The position numbers and the translations under genes were made by a program. Below the pieces are notes generated by a model, which worked only from the letters and a program-made list of their open reading frames with translations, made no database searches and had not been told where the DNA came from. From Desulfobulbus oralis (lineage in GTDB: Bacteria; Desulfobacterota; Desulfobulbia; Desulfobulbales; Desulfobulbaceae), in contig NZ_CP021255.1 in the NCBI RefSeq assembly GCF_002952055.1, positions 2,364,001 to 2,428,000 of the forward strand: DNA of 64,000 nucleotides. The letters run 5' to 3'. This document shows, one piece after another, positions 1 through 9,064 of the stretch (position 1 is its first letter; every line of letters begins with the position of its first letter).

Positions 1-40
1 TTGTGCCATTTCGTGTGCTCCTTTTGGGATTATGTACGCC

Positions 41-1792
41 TCAGTGGGCCGCCGCTCCTGTCCCGTCCTGGGCAACGGGCACCCACAACGCGTGGAATTC
101 AGCCTGTTCCTTGCCGACGGTGCAGGCGCTTGCCATGACTTCGGTGGATTGCATCAGTTTGATGAGCTCCCGCGACAAAACGCTTTCCCGACCCGTAGTA
201 CTGGTCAGCATCGTCAGCAGCGGCTGGGACTTTGCCGCCAGCTTCGCCGGCCTGAAGACAACGGCCGCGTTGTTGGCCCTAGTCAGGTCCGCGCTCATCT
301 CCGTGCCCAGGATCGTCATCAGTTCCTGGGGCAGCGTCCCGGTCCGGCCGCTTTTGGCCAGCAGCGGCTGCACGGTTTTTTGCATGGCGCCCAGGACGAG
401 CATGTGGTCATCCACGCCCAGGGACGGAACCAGGCCGACCTCATTCATGACGGGCCAGGTGTAGAGCCGGGCCTGATCCACTTGCTGCTGTGTGCCGGCA
501 ATGCCATAGGGAGCGACAATCTGGTTGACGCTCCCAGCCAGTTTCTCCACATTCGCCCGGTTGCGCACATTGGCAAAAATCGCCACATCAGGCATGGGGG
601 AGACCTTGGTCTGGACGATGTCGTTCAGCACCAGTCCGTAGCGTGGCCCAAAGGACGATGCGGCTTCCTCGGGCGGTATGCCCAGAACGCCCTGCACCTG
701 GGTCTGGAATTTTGCATAGTCCTCCGGATCTTCTTCGGCGACCAGCTTGAGCAGATTTTCCGGGGTCCAGGAGGTGATCCAGTAGAAAAGCAGACTCTGC
801 TCGCCCAAAAAGGACAGGGGGCTGCTGTCGCTGGCAAGGCTGATGTCGACCGAGTTTCTGACCAGCTCGTGCAGCGCGTCGTAGCGGGTTCTGATACGGC
901 TTTTGCTTTCCAACCCCTTGGCGCTTTTGAACGCGACGTCGTAGGCGTAGTCAATGCCGCTTGCGTAAGTGGCCAGTTTCTCGAAGTCCTGTCGCTTTTT
1001 CTCCCCACCTGTCAGCGCGTCGAGCTGCGGCAGCAGGGCGGCCATGCCCGCAATATTGTAATAGGAGGTGCTCATGGGCGCGGCCGCCGACTCCTTCTGC
1101 CAGAAGGCCACCGCCTCCCTGTACCCGCTCTGCGCCTGGAGATTGGCCCCGCCCTTTTTGGCCTTCACACCGGCCAGCACCGGGGCCTTGTCCTGCGCCA
1201 GGAGCAGCACATTGCCTTCGCTGTAGCCGTAAAAGGTGTTCGTGCGGCCGGAGCTGTCTGTTACCTGTATGCGGTTCAGCTCCAGGCCCTCGACCGTTTC
1301 CTTCTCAATGGTGACACCCTTGACCAGATTGCCCAGCAGGGAGGCCAGCGAAGCGCCCTGGGTGGTGGCATAGGTCGCCACGCTACGCTGCAGGGCCAGT
1401 TTCGGGTTGTCCCGGAGCAGGGCCATATCCGGCGGCAGCAATACCACGGTCAGGTCGTCGCCAAAAACGGCGCGGAAAGCCGGATGATCGAGGGTCTGGG
1501 CGATACCGTCGAAAAGCTGGTCATAGTCCTTTCGCATGGCATCGGCCTTGAGATCGTCCAGAATGGCGTGCATGGTGTCCTTGGCGAAAAAATGCCCCAG
1601 AGGGGTGGCGGCAAAGCCGTCCGCCATCTGATCCAGGTGGTTCAATGTGACCAGCGCCAGCGCATTTTCGGGCACAAAGCTGGCCACCGCTTCAGAGGTA
1701 CCAGTATCCCTCCCGCCGCGGGTGAAGAACAGTGCGCCCGCGACAAGCAGTGCCGCCAGGGCCACGACGAGCAAGATTCCCTTTTTTTTCAT
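41..1792 (-). CDS. Membrane-anchored exported protein of unknown function
   Basis: The product is 583 residues. It opens with a short basic start and one hydrophobic segment (about residues 5-24, ending before FFTRGG), so it is a signal anchor or uncleaved signal peptide with the rest outside the cytoplasm. The stretch that follows, with ALALVTLNHLDQMAD near residue 45, recalls DUF3352-type exported proteins of unknown role; that resemblance is from memory and weak. No catalytic motif is visible. The start is supported by an AGGAGG ribosome-binding site a few bases upstream. The gene stands alone; the next recognisable gene upstream is upp, beyond a decayed stretch. Confidence 0.75.
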   Translation of the reverse strand: MKKKGILLVVALAALLVAGALFFTRGGRDTGTSEAVASFVPENALALVTLNHLDQMADGFAATPLGHFFAKDTMHAILDDLKADAMRKDYDQLFDGIAQTLDHPAFRAVFGDDLTVVLLPPDMALLRDNPKLALQRSVATYATTQGASLASLLGNLVKGVTIEKETVEGLELNRIQVTDSSGRTNTFYGYSEGNVLLLAQDKAPVLAGVKAKKGGANLQAQSGYREAVAFWQKESAAAPMSTSYYNIAGMAALLPQLDALTGGEKKRQDFEKLATYASGIDYAYDVAFKSAKGLESKSRIRTRYDALHELVRNSVDISLASDSSPLSFLGEQSLLFYWITSWTPENLLKLVAEEDPEDYAKFQTQVQGVLGIPPEEAASSFGPRYGLVLNDIVQTKVSPMPDVAIFANVRNRANVEKLAGSVNQIVAPYGIAGTQQQVDQARLYTWPVMNEVGLVPSLGVDDHMLVLGAMQKTVQPLLAKSGRTGTLPQELMTILGTEMSADLTRANNAAVVFRPAKLAAKSQPLLTMLTSTTGRESVLSRELIKLMQSTEVMASACTVGKEQAEFHALWVPVAQDGTGAAAH

Positions 1793-1952
1793 GCATCCTC
1801 CTTTCGGGGTGGGTAGTCCCTTTCCCCTGTTGTTTTTTTGGTTTCGGGACAGTCTCCTGACCGCCCCAAACTCGCAGTCGCGTGAATGTAGCCCCTTTGC
1901 CGGGCCACTTCAAGCAGATATCGTTGTCCTGGTTTCGGTCCGGCGCGCGCGT

Positions 1953-2340
1953 TCAGTCCTGCGGCTCATAATGGAAACGAGCCGCCGCTAGCCGCATGTG
2001 CCCTGGGGCGGACTCCATGACCGTGCCGTTGATGATGCCGCCAAAGATGCTGCTGGGCAGGGTGTCGTCGGTGCCGGCATAGTATGGCAGCCAGCACACC
2101 TGTGATCATGATGGAGAACAGCGGGTACAGGACGGCAGCGTTTGAAAATGAAGCGGAAGCCAATGCAGAAGGGCGCCACGTTCAGGGCTGCGTTTGACCA
2201 CGGTACGGCAGGTCAAGGCCCCCGACTGTCCCGGCAGGACGCAGAATCAGGATGGCCAGCCCCATGTCGCCGCCCGGGTACAGCCCGCCGCCTGCACCAG
2301 GGCATTGATGTGGACGGCCACCAGCGCCTAGGCCGGGCAG
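1953..2340 (-). pseudogene. Decayed YitT/DUF161-like membrane protein
   Basis: No single frame is open, but pieces in neighbouring minus frames read as one membrane protein. Around 2230-2330 there is a piece with INALVQAAG and YPGGDMGLAILIL. Around 2090-2160 there is a hydrophobic piece AAVLYPLFSIMITGVLAA. Around 1955-2095 there is GTDDTLPSSIFGGIINGTV, ending at a TGA at 1953-1955. The 'PGG..GLAI' and 'DD.L.SSIFGGI..G' patterns resemble the first and middle parts of YitT (DUF161) integral membrane proteins. At least two frameshifts are needed, so this is read as a dead gene. It lies just downstream of upp. Family assignment is tentative. Confidence 0.4.
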
Positions 2341-2585
2341 ATGCGCTTCCCGTCTTTCAGCCGGGGCATGCCTTTTTGTCCACGCCCATAGGAGCCGACC
2401 TCCCCGGACCCTTTTGTAGCGGGGTGCCGCAGCGGGCTTTGTAACCCGGCCTCTTTCGCCGCAAAGCGACCCCTTTGTCAGGGGCAATGCCCTGCCGGCC
2501 GGGACCGCCGCCTCGACCAGGAGCGGTCCCGCCCCCTGGCTTCGTGCATATGGCATGTCTGATCGGCTGTTTGCATGCGTCAGGG

Positions 2586-3212
2586 CTATTTTGTGCCGAA
2601 AATGCGGTCTCCGGCGTCGCCCAGGCCTGGAATGATGTAGCCGTTCTCGTTGAGACGCTCGTCAATGGCGGCGGTATAGATGGCCACATCCGGGTGCTCG
2701 GCCTCGATCCTGGCGATGCCCTCGGGCGCGCAGACCAGATTGAGACTGCAGATCTGACGGCAGCCATGCGCTTTCAATAGCCCGATGGCGGCGCTCAACG
2801 TACCGCCGGTGGCCAGCATAGGGTCCAGGATGATGGCGAGACGCTGTTCCAGACCCTTGGCCAGCTTCACGTAATATTCCACTGGCTCCAGGGTGGCCTC
2901 ATTGCGGTACAGGCCCACCACGCTGATTTTGGCGCCGGGAATCATGTCCAGCACACCGTCCATGAGGCCCAGGCCGGCCCTCAGGATGGGCACCACAGTC
3001 ACCTTTTTGCCGGAAATGGCTTCCACCGCCACCGGCCCGGCCCAGCCCCGCACGGTGTGCTTTTCGGTGCGGAAGTTCTTGGTGGCTTCATAAATCAGGA
3101 GGCGGGCCAGCTCATTGGCCACGGTGCGGAATTCGTGGGTGGCAGTGGACGCCATACGCAGGATGCCCAGCTTATGGCGCACAAGAGGATGATCGACCAC
3201 ACAGACAGCCAT
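2586..3212 (-). CDS. upp: Uracil phosphoribosyltransferase
   Basis: This enzyme converts uracil and PRPP to UMP in pyrimidine salvage and is cytosolic. It is 208 residues, the usual family length. The PRPP loop DPMLATGGT is present (about residues 130-138), and the C-terminal [16 protein letters not shown] is the family's uracil-binding end. A purine-rich GGGAGGGG site lies just before the ATG. No uracil permease gene follows it; the downstream stretch holds only a decayed, different membrane gene. Confidence 0.97.
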   Translation of the reverse strand: MAVCVVDHPLVRHKLGILRMASTATHEFRTVANELARLLIYEATKNFRTEKHTVRGWAGPVAVEAISGKKVTVVPILRAGLGLMDGVLDMIPGAKISVVGLYRNEATLEPVEYYVKLAKGLEQRLAIILDPMLATGGTLSAAIGLLKAHGCRQICSLNLVCAPEGIARIEAEHPDVAIYTAAIDERLNENGYIIPGLGDAGDRIFGTK

Positions 3213-3385
3213 GACGCCCCTCCCGGGAAAGGATGCAGAGAATATAATGGTTTGTTTTTACTGCCATTATTGATTCGTTAACCTATCAGCCCGTTGCAAG
3301 ACTATATTTCAGGTTCCATGCTCCAGGAATTGCAAATTCCAGGTAACGCAGAAGCAGTGAGTTGCTCCTCTGCCTTGCGAAGTTT

Positions 3386-3460
3386 TCAACGGGTTCTTAT
3401 CAGGGCATAACGAAGATCCTGATACTGCCGATCTGTCAGCTTGCGTACTTTGATAGCCAT
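3386..3460 (-). pseudogene. 24-codon 5' scrap, possibly of a transposase
   Basis: A start codon behind a GGAG-like site opens a 24-codon frame beginning MAIKVRKLTDRQYQ and ending at a TGA inside the motif AACCCGTTGAAAA. The peptide resembles the first residues of IS630-type transposases (MAxKVRxLTxxE), but it is too short for certainty. The stop falls in the same AGCCCGTTGA-like motif seen at other scars in this window, so it is read as an insertion or deletion scar rather than a gene. Confidence 0.3.
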
Positions 3461-3463
3461 GGC

Positions 3464-4543
3464 TCATCTCCTGTTTTTGGTTGGCACATGTTTGACCCGT
3501 TCAATATAGCAACTGTTATTAAAATAAAATGGATGCTTTGATTCCTTATCGCTTCTTATATTAAAAATTCCAAGTTCTCCTACATAACGCCGCATGGTAA
3601 ATGCTCTGTTTTTATACAAAAACAGTTCATGAGGATCACTACTCGCTGTGAAATCTTTATCATAATCTCCTGGAGAGATTCCATCAATTTCATTCTTGTC
3701 AGGATAGTATATTACAGTATACCAGTTTTTCCCTACATTTTTCATGTATCCTTTTCGCTCATACGCCACATTATCAAGGCAGGATTCTATCTTCATATTA
3801 TCCGAATATATAAAACATTTTTCGTTTTCCTCGCAAATTTTTTCATTATCGACAAAAAGCGAGTAAGATAACACAGTGATTAAAGGTCCATCCTGTTCAA
3901 ATTTAACGCTAGTCTTGCGCAAACTCGGGCGAAACAGATATCTCTTCTTAATGTTACTACCAACCTGTCCCCATGAATAACCATTATTCATATCACGAAC
4001 ATATTGCTCCTGCCACTTCACAAAAGAATCTTCTTTTATGAGGGGATACCTGTCACCCAGCCCACCAAAGAGCTCACGCTCAATAGCATAGACCAGCTCC
4101 CAATGATCTTCAATCTTCAGCTCTTCCCAGTCCGGCTCGCTGAACTGGGTCATGCTCGGATGAAATTTCAGCTCGCAATTGAACGAGGCATCGCTCTGCT
4201 GCAGTAAATCCAGATTCTTCACCATGTCCCGGCACACATTCCAGCCTGTCGGTTTCAACCCGAACCTGCCCTGCCCCAGATAAATCTGCGAGCCCTCCCT
4301 GTGCACCGCACGCTGGGTAGCTTTGGCCTGCTTCTCCCCGGCCTGCGCCATGGGTGGCAAAGCCAGAGCGCAACACAGCACCAGCAGCAGAAGAGCGAAA
4401 AGAGCCCAGCCCGGACATCTACCCGCCGCAGGCCTGGCTGGCAGCCGGGCCAGGGCAGGCTCTGTGCCCGGGCCATTCCGGAAAAAGGATGGAGAAGACG
4501 GAGAAAAAGGAAGGTACAAACCGGAAGGAACACAGAGCGACAT
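3464..4543 (-). CDS. Exported protein of unknown function, paralog A
   Basis: About 359 residues from the ATG at 4543, which sits behind GAGGG; a GTG four codons earlier is possible. A proline/arginine-rich leader of about 45 residues precedes one hydrophobic segment (WALFALLLLVLCCALALP) and an AQA-like cleavage site, so the protein is probably exported. Residues after the signal (CRDMVKNLDLLQQSDASF, then SMTQFSEPDWEELKIEDHW) are nearly identical, also at DNA level, to those of the gene at 4802-5908. The back half is AT-rich and only distantly similar to its partner (shared FRPSLRKT and NRA motifs). I do not recognise the family. Confidence 0.7.
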   Translation of the reverse strand: MSLCVPSGLYLPFSPSSPSFFRNGPGTEPALARLPARPAAGRCPGWALFALLLLVLCCALALPPMAQAGEKQAKATQRAVHREGSQIYLGQGRFGLKPTGWNVCRDMVKNLDLLQQSDASFNCELKFHPSMTQFSEPDWEELKIEDHWELVYAIERELFGGLGDRYPLIKEDSFVKWQEQYVRDMNNGYSWGQVGSNIKKRYLFRPSLRKTSVKFEQDGPLITVLSYSLFVDNEKICEENEKCFIYSDNMKIESCLDNVAYERKGYMKNVGKNWYTVIYYPDKNEIDGISPGDYDKDFTASSDPHELFLYKNRAFTMRRYVGELGIFNIRSDKESKHPFYFNNSCYIERVKHVPTKNRR

Positions 4544-4801
4544 GGCATCCCTCACAAAGTATGTTAGAGGAATCTTAAGCTATCGCCAGTATAGCTCCCC
4601 CTGCTGCCCACTGGCAAGCCCTGATGTATAACAGCCCGTTGAAAAGATCGCAGCAATGCGCTTTGCGAGTAAAATTTCGAATGGATTCGACTTCAAGATT
4701 AAATCCTATGCCAATAGTAATGATTGGTGGAGTGTGGGTATCAAAATACGGTGTTTGACTTGAATTACCGAATAGTATAACTCAGGATTTTTGGCATGAT
4801 A
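4544..4801. other. Gene-free spacer between the two paralogs
   Basis: No gene is seen. The spacer contains an AACAGCCCGTTGAAAA motif at about 4628-4643, found at other scars in the window. At about 4683-4700 the string ATTCGACTTCAAGATTAAAT resembles the end of the IS630 remnant at 18661. Both suggest an old insertion between the duplicated genes. Confidence 0.35.
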
Positions 4802-5908
4802 TTATTCATGTTTTTCCTCCTTTATTATCTTGATGTCCTTTTGCAGGGGTCTGAAAATCTCACATATAGATTGCGAGGCATAGTTACCAAAATCATTTTT
4901 GCTTATCCTGTAAATTGAACTTCCTAATCCAGCTTTTACCCCCTCTGCAAGATAAGCCCGATTATTATGCAGCAACAAGCTGAGTGGATGCTCTGAGCCT
5001 ACACCCAAAATCTGAAGTTTGTTCGGTATGAACATGGACAATATCGGTTCAATTTTTTCAAACCAATCTTTTTCTTCAGAATGATACACGACCATATGCT
5101 CACCACCAGCAAGATAATCACTCCAAATTCCCTTATGTTTTTCACTTGCAGTTTTTATGCAATGCCCAACTTTTTTATGTTCCTCTCTGGAGTAAAGAAC
5201 GATATCATTACCAAAAAGGTAAATGCATTTTCTAACATCCAAACACCTTTTTTCATAGTCGGTATACAGGGTATAAGCCAAGACTGTCTCCATCGGGCCA
5301 TTCTGGGAAAAACGAACCTGCGTTTTGCGCAGACGGGGAACAAAGGCAAAACATTTCCCTTTCTCGGACTCTGCGACGCCAATTCCCATGGCTTCATAGC
5401 AGCCGCTTTGCCAGTCCTGCTTATAGCGAACAATCCATTCTTCAAAAGGCAACCTTGAACGGGCTATGTTGTCAGAAAGTATCTCTCGCTCAATGTTGTA
5501 GACCAGCTCCCAATGATCCTCAATCTTCAGCTCTTCCCAGTCCGGCTCGCTGAACTGGGTCATGCTCGGGTGAAATTTCAGCTCGCAACTGAACGAGGCA
5601 TCGCTCTGCTGCAGCAAATCCAGATTCTTCACCATGTCGCGGCACACAGTCCAGCCCCTATCATTTTTCAGCTTGTGCACCGCACGCTGGGTAGCTTTGG
5701 CCTGCTTTTCCCCGGCCTGCACCATGACCGGCAGAGCCAGAGCGCAACACAGCGTCAGCAGTAGCCAGGGAAAGACCAGACTCAGAACTCCCCGCGCAGG
5801 CGGCCTGAGCACCGGCAGATGCAGGGCGGGCGCTGTGCCCCGGCCATGCCGGCAAAAAGATGGAGAAGAAAAAAGAGCGTACAAACCTGAAGGCACAAAG
5901 AGCGACAT
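4802..5908 (-). CDS. Exported protein of unknown function, paralog B
   Basis: About 368 residues from the ATG at 5908. The frame stays open for 94 more codons upstream, but the start region matches paralog A base for base (ACTTTGTGAGGGATGCCATG), so the shorter start is preferred. It has the same architecture: a variable leader, a hydrophobic segment (LVFPWLLLTLCCALALP) and an AQA site. The conserved block with CRDMVKNLDLLQQSDASF and EPDWEELKIEDHWELVY follows, then a divergent AT-rich C-terminal half containing FVPRLRKTQVRF and LHNNRAYLA. It is clearly a tandem duplicate of the 3464-4543 gene. Family and role are unknown. Confidence 0.7.
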   Translation of the reverse strand: MSLFVPSGLYALFSSPSFCRHGRGTAPALHLPVLRPPARGVLSLVFPWLLLTLCCALALPVMVQAGEKQAKATQRAVHKLKNDRGWTVCRDMVKNLDLLQQSDASFSCELKFHPSMTQFSEPDWEELKIEDHWELVYNIEREILSDNIARSRLPFEEWIVRYKQDWQSGCYEAMGIGVAESEKGKCFAFVPRLRKTQVRFSQNGPMETVLAYTLYTDYEKRCLDVRKCIYLFGNDIVLYSREEHKKVGHCIKTASEKHKGIWSDYLAGGEHMVVYHSEEKDWFEKIEPILSMFIPNKLQILGVGSEHPLSLLLHNNRAYLAEGVKAGLGSSIYRISKNDFGNYASQSICEIFRPLQKDIKIIKEEKHE

Positions 5909-6141
5909 GGCATCCCTCACAAAGTATGATTGAACTGGTGCCTCGCTTGTGAGCGTACAGATACCTTGAAACATATCGGTGCAATTCCTGAACAGGCGGC
6001 AGGACAGGAGATGTCGCCGCTCATTGTGCCCAAATGCGAGCGCAAAAAGCGGCGTGGTGATGACAAGGAGCTTTCTCAGGCCAGGCGCCTGACAGCAAAC
6101 GCCTTTTTGCACCTGAAGCGGTGGTGTAGAATAGTCTCCCG

Positions 6142-6223
6142 ATATGCGAAGCATACGGCTCCGTTTCCTGCAGCCGTTCATATCAGGCACCTTGTTTCAT
6201 GGCTCCAATCTCGTGATTACACT
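6142..6223. repeat. ~83-bp repeat, copy 1 (downstream of nikO)
   Basis: This block matches 9951-10034 with scattered substitutions; for example ATATGCGAAGCATACGG here corresponds to ATACGCGAAGCATAGGG there. On the minus strand both copies contain a short hairpin. Here it is GGAGC-CGTAT-GCTTC and in the other copy GAAGC-CCTAT-GCTTC, so the stem is kept with a G-U pair. The two copies sit just outside the two ends of the nik operon. Both minus strands also encode a similar short peptide (MxGxRKRSxMLRxSG). Nature unknown: a small mobile repeat or a duplicated leader. Confidence 0.6.
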
Positions 6224-6266
6224 GTCCAGGGAAAATCGCCCCTTTCCGCTCAATCCCTAAAAGAAT

Positions 6267-6986
6267 CTATTCGTTATGGTGGTGCGGCGTGTCACCCAGT
6301 GGGTGGCTGTGGAAATGCTGATGCATCTGTGAGTAATTGCAGCGGACAAGCTGTTGCCTCGCTATGGTCATGAATGCTGTGCAGGTCTTTTGCAGAAAAT
6401 TAAAGTCGTGGGAAATGATAATCCAGCCAACGGGCAGCTTTTGCAGAATCTGGATGAGCTTTTTTTGATACGTTGGGTCCAGATCATTGGTGGGTTCGTC
6501 CAGGAGCAGTGCCCTGGGCTGCATGGCCAGCGTGGCTGCCAGCGCGACCAGCCGTTTTTCTCCGCCGGAAAGCTGGTGGGTGAGCCGCCCGGCCAGATGT
6601 GAGAGCCCAAGGGCCTCAAGGGTTTCCTCGGCCCTTGCCTGTGCCGCCTTGGGCTTCATACCGAGATTCAGCGGACCAAAGGCCACGTCTTCCAGAACAC
6701 TTGCATGAAAAAGCTGGTCTTCCGCGTTCTGCAGTACCAGGCCCACTTCTTTGCGGAGTGCCCGGAACTCATGTTCCCTGGTGAGTGGCCTGTCGCGAAA
6801 GCAGATTTGCCCGGCAACTGGCTTCAGCAGCCCGGCTATCAAAAGAAAAAAGGTGCTTTTGCCGCTGCCGTTCGGGCCGTAAAAGCCCAGGCGCTCGCCT
6901 TCCTGAAAGGAAAAGACAGCCTCGGCGAATACAGGTTTGGCCTGGGGATATGTAAAGGAAAGCCGGTTGAGCGAGAAAAGAGCCAT
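6267..6986 (-). CDS. nikO: Nickel ECF transporter ATPase (NikO/CbiO type)
   Basis: ATP-binding subunit that powers metal uptake with NikQ and NikM. It has Walker A (GPNGSGKST), signature LSGGEKRL, Walker B (LLLDEPTNDLD) and the switch histidine in ISHDFN. The C-terminus is histidine-rich (SQMHQHFHSHP, then HHH), which fits a nickel/cobalt role. The start at 6986 overlaps the stop region of nikQ (TGACATG), suggesting translational coupling; an upstream in-frame start would add 29 non-homologous residues. It is last in the five-gene operon. Nickel rather than cobalt is inferred from the NikK and NikL partners. Confidence 0.9.
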   Translation of the reverse strand: MALFSLNRLSFTYPQAKPVFAEAVFSFQEGERLGFYGPNGSGKSTFFLLIAGLLKPVAGQICFRDRPLTREHEFRALRKEVGLVLQNAEDQLFHASVLEDVAFGPLNLGMKPKAAQARAEETLEALGLSHLAGRLTHQLSGGEKRLVALAATLAMQPRALLLDEPTNDLDPTYQKKLIQILQKLPVGWIIISHDFNFLQKTCTAFMTIARQQLVRCNYSQMHQHFHSHPLGDTPHHHNE

Positions 6987-6987
6987 G

Positions 6988-7734
6988 TCACAGGAAGAAA
7001 AAGTACAGGGCGAAGAGCAGGCCCATAAACGCCAGAAAGGCGGTGTCGCGGCCAGTCCAGCAAAATTCGGCAAGGGATATAAAGCGGCCGGTAAAACCGC
7101 GCAGCAGCATGGCCTGCTGGATGCGCCCTGCCCGGTCCACGCTTTTCACGAGTGTGAGTCCCAGAAGATTGCCCAGGGTGCAGTAGCTGTGGAGACTCGC
7201 CCTGGGAACAAAACAACGTATTTTCAGTGCAATATGCAGAAGCCGCCATTCATCGGCCAACAGGAAAATCCCGCGATAGGTGAAGAGCAGGAGAAACACG
7301 AATTTTTCGGGCACGTGCAGGGCGCAGAGCGTGTGGCCAAAGCAGGGGATCCGCATGGTGGCGATGCAGGCAAGGGCCATACAGGTGATGGCATTGGCTT
7401 TGAGCGTGAGTAATGCCATGAGCACAAGCCCCTCCCGGCTTGCGGTGAGCAGGCCATATTGCCAGACCAGCGTGCCTGGCATGCTGAAGGGTACGGTCAG
7501 CCAGAGGAAAACAAGAAAGATGTTGACCACGAAGAGCCGGTGCAGCAGAGCCCGAATGGGCGGGCGACTGGCAGCGAGGAGCAGTACAGCCGCGGCAAGC
7601 CCGCTGGCAGCCTGCGGCACTCTTGCCGCCACAGCCAGCGTGCAGGAAAAGGCCACCGCCACCAGGACGCGAAGCCGTGCATCCAGCGCATGTATCCAGG
7701 TGTGCCCGTTGGCAAAGGGTTCGGAAAATTGCAT
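6988..7734 (-). CDS. nikQ: Nickel ECF transporter transmembrane subunit (NikQ/CbiQ type)
   Basis: 248 residues with several hydrophobic spans: about 24-75 in two or three passes, about 105-145, and a last one near the C-terminus, AFLAFMGLLFALYFFFL. Near the middle it has the EWRLLHIALKIR stretch, and further on AMLLRGFTGRF. CbiQ/EcfT subunits couple the ATPase to the substrate-binding membrane protein through such charged helices. It lies between nikL and nikO. Confidence 0.88.
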   Translation of the reverse strand: MQFSEPFANGHTWIHALDARLRVLVAVAFSCTLAVAARVPQAASGLAAAVLLLAASRPPIRALLHRLFVVNIFLVFLWLTVPFSMPGTLVWQYGLLTASREGLVLMALLTLKANAITCMALACIATMRIPCFGHTLCALHVPEKFVFLLLFTYRGIFLLADEWRLLHIALKIRCFVPRASLHSYCTLGNLLGLTLVKSVDRAGRIQQAMLLRGFTGRFISLAEFCWTGRDTAFLAFMGLLFALYFFFL

Positions 7735-7811
7735 GTTCTCTCTGTCTCAAAAACGGGGTGATACAGCAAGTTGGATGACGCTTTCCCCGGGGCTTGCGTG
7801 GGAGAGAATTT

Positions 7812-8447
7812 TTATTGGCTTTTCCGGCTTTTCAAGTAGGCAAAAACGCCGAACAGCCCGAAAATCCAGCCGATGCCGCCCACAATTTCCACGAAACCGG
7901 GCCCTCTTGCATGGTTCTCAGCCTGCTGGGCTGCGAGTAGAGACTGAATCGGGGCGAGTTTATTCTCCAGTACCCGGTCGATGGCACGCTCCAGTTCCGC
8001 CGTGCTGACGCTGGGTTGTGTGTTTTCCTGCGCAGGGGCAGACCGGCTGAATGCGGCCGGCGGCTCATCGCCTGCTGTCGATGCAAGCGGCGGGACGGCC
8101 TGCTGCCCTCTGAGGGCCTCGGCCCCGAGTCGCCATTCGGCCTGGTGCCCTTCACCGGCATGCACAACGAGCCGCAGGGCTGCAGGATTCTGCAGCAGTT
8201 CGGGCGGGATGGCAAGGCGGGCCATGCCCATTTCGTCGCTTTTGCCCCGCAAAAGCTCCCTGCCGCTGGCCGCATCGTACACAACAACTTCCGCGTGCTT
8301 TGCGGGCCGGGCCCTGCTGAAGCGGCAGTCCGCCACGATTTGACCGGAACTCACATAGGCGAAAAGATGCACGCGGTGGGCCAAGGCGGAGGGGGTGCTG
8401 GCCAGCAGCCCTGCCAGCATGAGGCAGCAGGCAAGAAAACGACGCAT
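7812..8447 (-). CDS. nikL: NikL-like periplasmic/membrane component of nickel transporter
   Basis: 211 residues. It has a signal peptide ending around PSALAHRV, a small beta-rich extracytoplasmic domain (RVHLFAYVSSGQIVADCRF), a proline/alanine-rich linker, and a C-terminal membrane span (FVEIVGGIGWIFGLFGVFAYL). This matches NikL accessory proteins encoded with NikM and NikK in deltaproteobacterial nickel systems. The true start is the ATG at 8447, two bases after the nikM stop and behind CAGGAAG. A longer frame upstream only runs through nikM out of frame. Confidence 0.8.
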   Translation of the reverse strand: MRRFLACCLMLAGLLASTPSALAHRVHLFAYVSSGQIVADCRFSRARPAKHAEVVVYDAASGRELLRGKSDEMGMARLAIPPELLQNPAALRLVVHAGEGHQAEWRLGAEALRGQQAVPPLASTAGDEPPAAFSRSAPAQENTQPSVSTAELERAIDRVLENKLAPIQSLLAAQQAENHARGPGFVEIVGGIGWIFGLFGVFAYLKSRKSQ

Positions 8448-8449
8448 GA

Positions 8450-9061
8450 TCAACTTCCTGGTCTGGCGGCGAGCATCTCGGGCCGGACTTTCGCGAGAAA
8501 AGAGACCACCGAAACCGTGACCAGGCCCTCCACCACGGCAATCGGCAGATGGGCGATGAACAACAGTTTGGCCGCAGTGGCAAAACCCTCGTCGGTAAAG
8601 GCCAGACTCAAGGCCGTGAGCAGGGCCGCGCCCAAAACGCCCAGCGCCCCGCCCAGAAAGGCTGCCGTGAGCCGCAGACAGCCTGCGCGCTTCAGCCAGG
8701 GCCGCGCCGCAATGCCCACGATGACCGCAGGCATTGCCATGTTCCAGGTGTTGACACCCAAGACCGTGATGCCGCCGAATTGGAAGAGCAGCGCCTGTAA
8801 CAGAAGGGCCACCGCAATGACGGGAAAGGCCACCCAACCCATCAGCACCCCGGTCAGGCCGTTCAAAAGCAGATGTGCACTGGTCGCCGGGCCTATCGGT
8901 ACATGCAGCAGCGAGCCGGTAAAAAACGCGGCTGAAAGCAGGGCCGCAGGCATAAGGCGGCTTTCGTCCAGCTTCTTCAGGCCGAGCGCGCAACCGCCCA
9001 CGGCCAGCATGCCACCGCTTATCAGGATAGGGGCGGAGAGCACCCCTTCGGCAATGTGCAT
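8450..9061 (-). CDS. nikM: Substrate-specific nickel permease component (NikM/CbiM type)
   Basis: 203 residues beginning MHIAEGVLSAPILISGG. The exposed N-terminal Met-His is the hallmark of CbiM/NikM, where it forms the metal site. Multiple hydrophobic helices follow, including the HVPIGPATSAHLLLNG region. It is the membrane S-component that captures Ni(II). It starts four bases after the nikK stop and ends two bases before nikL, so the operon is tightly packed. Confidence 0.92.
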   Translation of the reverse strand: MHIAEGVLSAPILISGGMLAVGGCALGLKKLDESRLMPAALLSAAFFTGSLLHVPIGPATSAHLLLNGLTGVLMGWVAFPVIAVALLLQALLFQFGGITVLGVNTWNMAMPAVIVGIAARPWLKRAGCLRLTAAFLGGALGVLGAALLTALSLAFTDEGFATAAKLLFIAHLPIAVVEGLVTVSVVSFLAKVRPEMLAARPGS

Positions 9062-9064
9062 CGC

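Noticed and set aside
32-1816. Very long plus-strand ORF opposite the exported-protein gene
   Set aside because: It is the antisense of a frame with a start, an AGGAGG site and a signal anchor; its translation has no recognisable domain. GC-rich codons keep the opposite frame open.
5909-6190. N-terminal extension of paralog B
   Set aside because: The 94 extra codons run into the ~83-bp repeat, and paralog A lacks them; the shared GAGGGATGCCATG start is a better choice.
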